A DNA stretch of 16,228 bases from Bryobacterales bacterium (GTDB lineage Bacteria > Acidobacteriota > Terriglobia > Bryobacterales > Bryobacteraceae). The notes under the pieces were generated by a model that did not search any database, had not been told where the DNA came from, and worked only from the letters and a program-made list of their open reading frames with translations. Below are positions 15,153 through 16,228 of this stretch, piece by piece. The stretch lies in the NCBI GenBank assembly GCA_003132865.1, contig PKYZ01000103.1, positions 1 through 16,228 on the forward strand, given 5' to 3'. The stretch's first letter is position 1. Each line of letters begins with the position of its first letter. Made by a program: the position numbers and the translations under genes.

Positions 15153-16228
15153 ATGCCCTTCCTCACCCCACAGCAGCGCAGCTTCCTCACCGCCGTCTCC
15201 CAACTCGTCTACGCGAACCCCTTCCTCCCCGAACGGGTCGAATTCGAGCGCGCAGCGCTGGGCGACGCCTTCGTCGCCGGCGAGCCTGTCTGGAGCCAGC
15301 ACGTCCACGACCCCGAGCAGCCGCGCGCCAACGTCTGGCGCATCGTCGAGCGCCTCGAAGCGTTGGCCGAGCAGCTTCAGGCCCGTCTCGGCGAGGGCGT
15401 CGAAGGCCGCCCGGCGGACCTCGTGCTGTATGAAGACGCGGTCCTGCACCTGCTCTACCAGCGTTACTACCGCCATTTCTTCGCAGCCGCTTTCGGACCC
15501 GCTGCGGCCCAAAGCGACCCCGCGCGCTGGCGCTTCTACAACAATTTCCTGGCCGACTGGCGCCGCTTCTTCCACATCGACGCCGTGCGCCTGCCCACCG
15601 GTCACGATCCCCGCCACACCTTCGCCTGCTTCCGCCAGATCCAGTGCGCCTTCGAGCAGGTGTTCCGCGACATCATTGGCAGCTCCATGCCGGCCGCCCG
15701 CCTGCGCGCCTCCATCTGGCAGTCCATCTTCACCCACGATATCCGCCGCTACCGCCGCACGCTCTACGCGCGCATGGGCGAGTTCGCCACCCTCATCACG
15801 GGACCGTCCGGCACCGGCAAGGAACTGGTGGCCCGGGCCATCGCGCAATCCCGCTACGTGCCCTTCGACGATCAGCGCCTCTCCTTCGCCGACGACTGCG
15901 GGTTCTTCCCCATCAATATCTCCGCCCTCTCGCCCACCCTGGTCGAGTCGGAGCTGTTCGGCCATCGTCGGGGCGCCTTCACGGGCGCGATAGCCGATCG
16001 CAAAGGGTACCTCGAAACCTGTCCCGAACTGGGCTCCGTGTTCGTCGACGAGTTGGGCGATCTGGACCCGGCCATTCAGGTGAAGCTGCTGCGCGTCATT
16101 GAGACCCGCACCTTCCACCCGGTCGGCGACACCGCCGGCCGCCAGTTCCGCGGCAAGCTGATCACCGCCACCAACCGCGATCTGGCCACGCTGATCGCGA
16201 AGGGCCGCTTCCGCGAAGACCTCTTCTA
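15153..16228 (+). CDS. Sigma-54-dependent transcriptional activator, partial
   Basis: The gene runs off the window; 358 residues are visible. From about 185 on it is the AAA+ domain that opens sigma-54 promoters: Walker A G217-P-S-G-T-G-K-E224, the sigma-54 contact loop GAFTGA (274-279), Walker B SVFVDE (295-300), and RFREDLFY at the window edge. The first Walker A position after Gly is Pro instead of the usual Glu, a tolerated change. The N-terminal ~185 residues are helical and aromatic-rich; I see no response-regulator, PAS, GAF or FHA signature, so the signal it senses is unknown. ATG 15153 is the only start that opens this frame near the promoter-like TAAAAT. The gene diverges from the ATPase pair, so it might control it, but no well-spaced sigma-54 promoter was found in the spacer. 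Confidence 0.92.
   Translation, partial: MPFLTPQQRSFLTAVSQLVYANPFLPERVEFERAALGDAFVAGEPVWSQHVHDPEQPRANVWRIVERLEALAEQLQARLGEGVEGRPADLVLYEDAVLHLLYQRYYRHFFAAAFGPAAAQSDPARWRFYNNFLADWRRFFHIDAVRLPTGHDPRHTFACFRQIQCAFEQVFRDIIGSSMPAARLRASIWQSIFTHDIRRYRRTLYARMGEFATLITGPSGTGKELVARAIAQSRYVPFDDQRLSFADDCGFFPINISALSPTLVESELFGHRRGAFTGAIADRKGYLETCPELGSVFVDELGDLDPAIQVKLLRVIETRTFHPVGDTAGRQFRGKLITATNRDLATLIAKGRFREDLF

Noticed and set aside
14466..16118. Minus-strand open frame of 550 codons over the spacer and the sigma-54 gene
   Set aside because: Most of it is antisense to the clear sigma-54 activator; the remainder is Pro/Arg-rich and follows the DNA repeats in two different frames.

Overview
The window is GC-rich bacterial chromosome, read as a soil acidobacterium, possibly related to Solibacter/Bryobacter. 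That assignment is an inference from gene content (ECF sigma factor with secreted HEAT-repeat proteins, a DUF2339 giant membrane protein, an LplT-PlsC-ligase fusion) and from the intergenic spacers rich in degenerate repeats. No rRNA, tRNA, CRISPR array, insertion sequence or phage gene was seen.

Layout. On the + strand: an unrecognised 202-residue protein (131-739), a repeat-filled spacer (740-1185), then a tightly packed four-gene operon (1186-4743). The operon holds an ECF sigma factor, a membrane anti-sigma factor with a zinc-binding motif, a secreted TPR/HEAT-repeat protein and a secreted HEAT-repeat protein. Two of its three junctions are ATGA stop/start overlaps. A hairpin at 4759-4782 separates it from a minus-strand block. 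Read in its direction of transcription, that block contains two P-loop ATPases (14426-13224 and 13222-10937) and then a phospholipid-recycling gene (10816-7396). The latter fuses an LplT-like transporter, a PlsC acyltransferase and an acyl-ACP synthetase, and carries one frameshift in a CG tract. It is followed 12 bases later by a DUF2339 membrane protein (7383-4813). A 726-bp divergent spacer (14427-15152) with direct repeats and promoter-like motifs separates the ATPases from a sigma-54 activator (15153 to the window edge).

How the parts may work together. The sigma/anti-sigma/HEAT operon looks like an envelope-sensing module: the anti-sigma places a large domain outside the membrane and the two HEAT proteins are exported scaffolds. 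The fused aas-like gene and DUF2339 probably act on membrane lipids or the envelope. The two ATPases form a two-gene module of unknown role. The first has an ATPase_2-like architecture and the second a STAND-like one (NTPase, winged helix, TPR). Their promoter carries a 20-bp near-palindrome. Three genes (131, 14426, 15153) each have a -10-like hexamer ending exactly six bases before the start codon and no Shine-Dalgarno sequence, which suggests leaderless mRNAs.

Most novel candidates: the ATPase pair with its operator, the divergent sigma-54 activator with an unrecognised N-terminal domain, and the leaderless promoter geometry.
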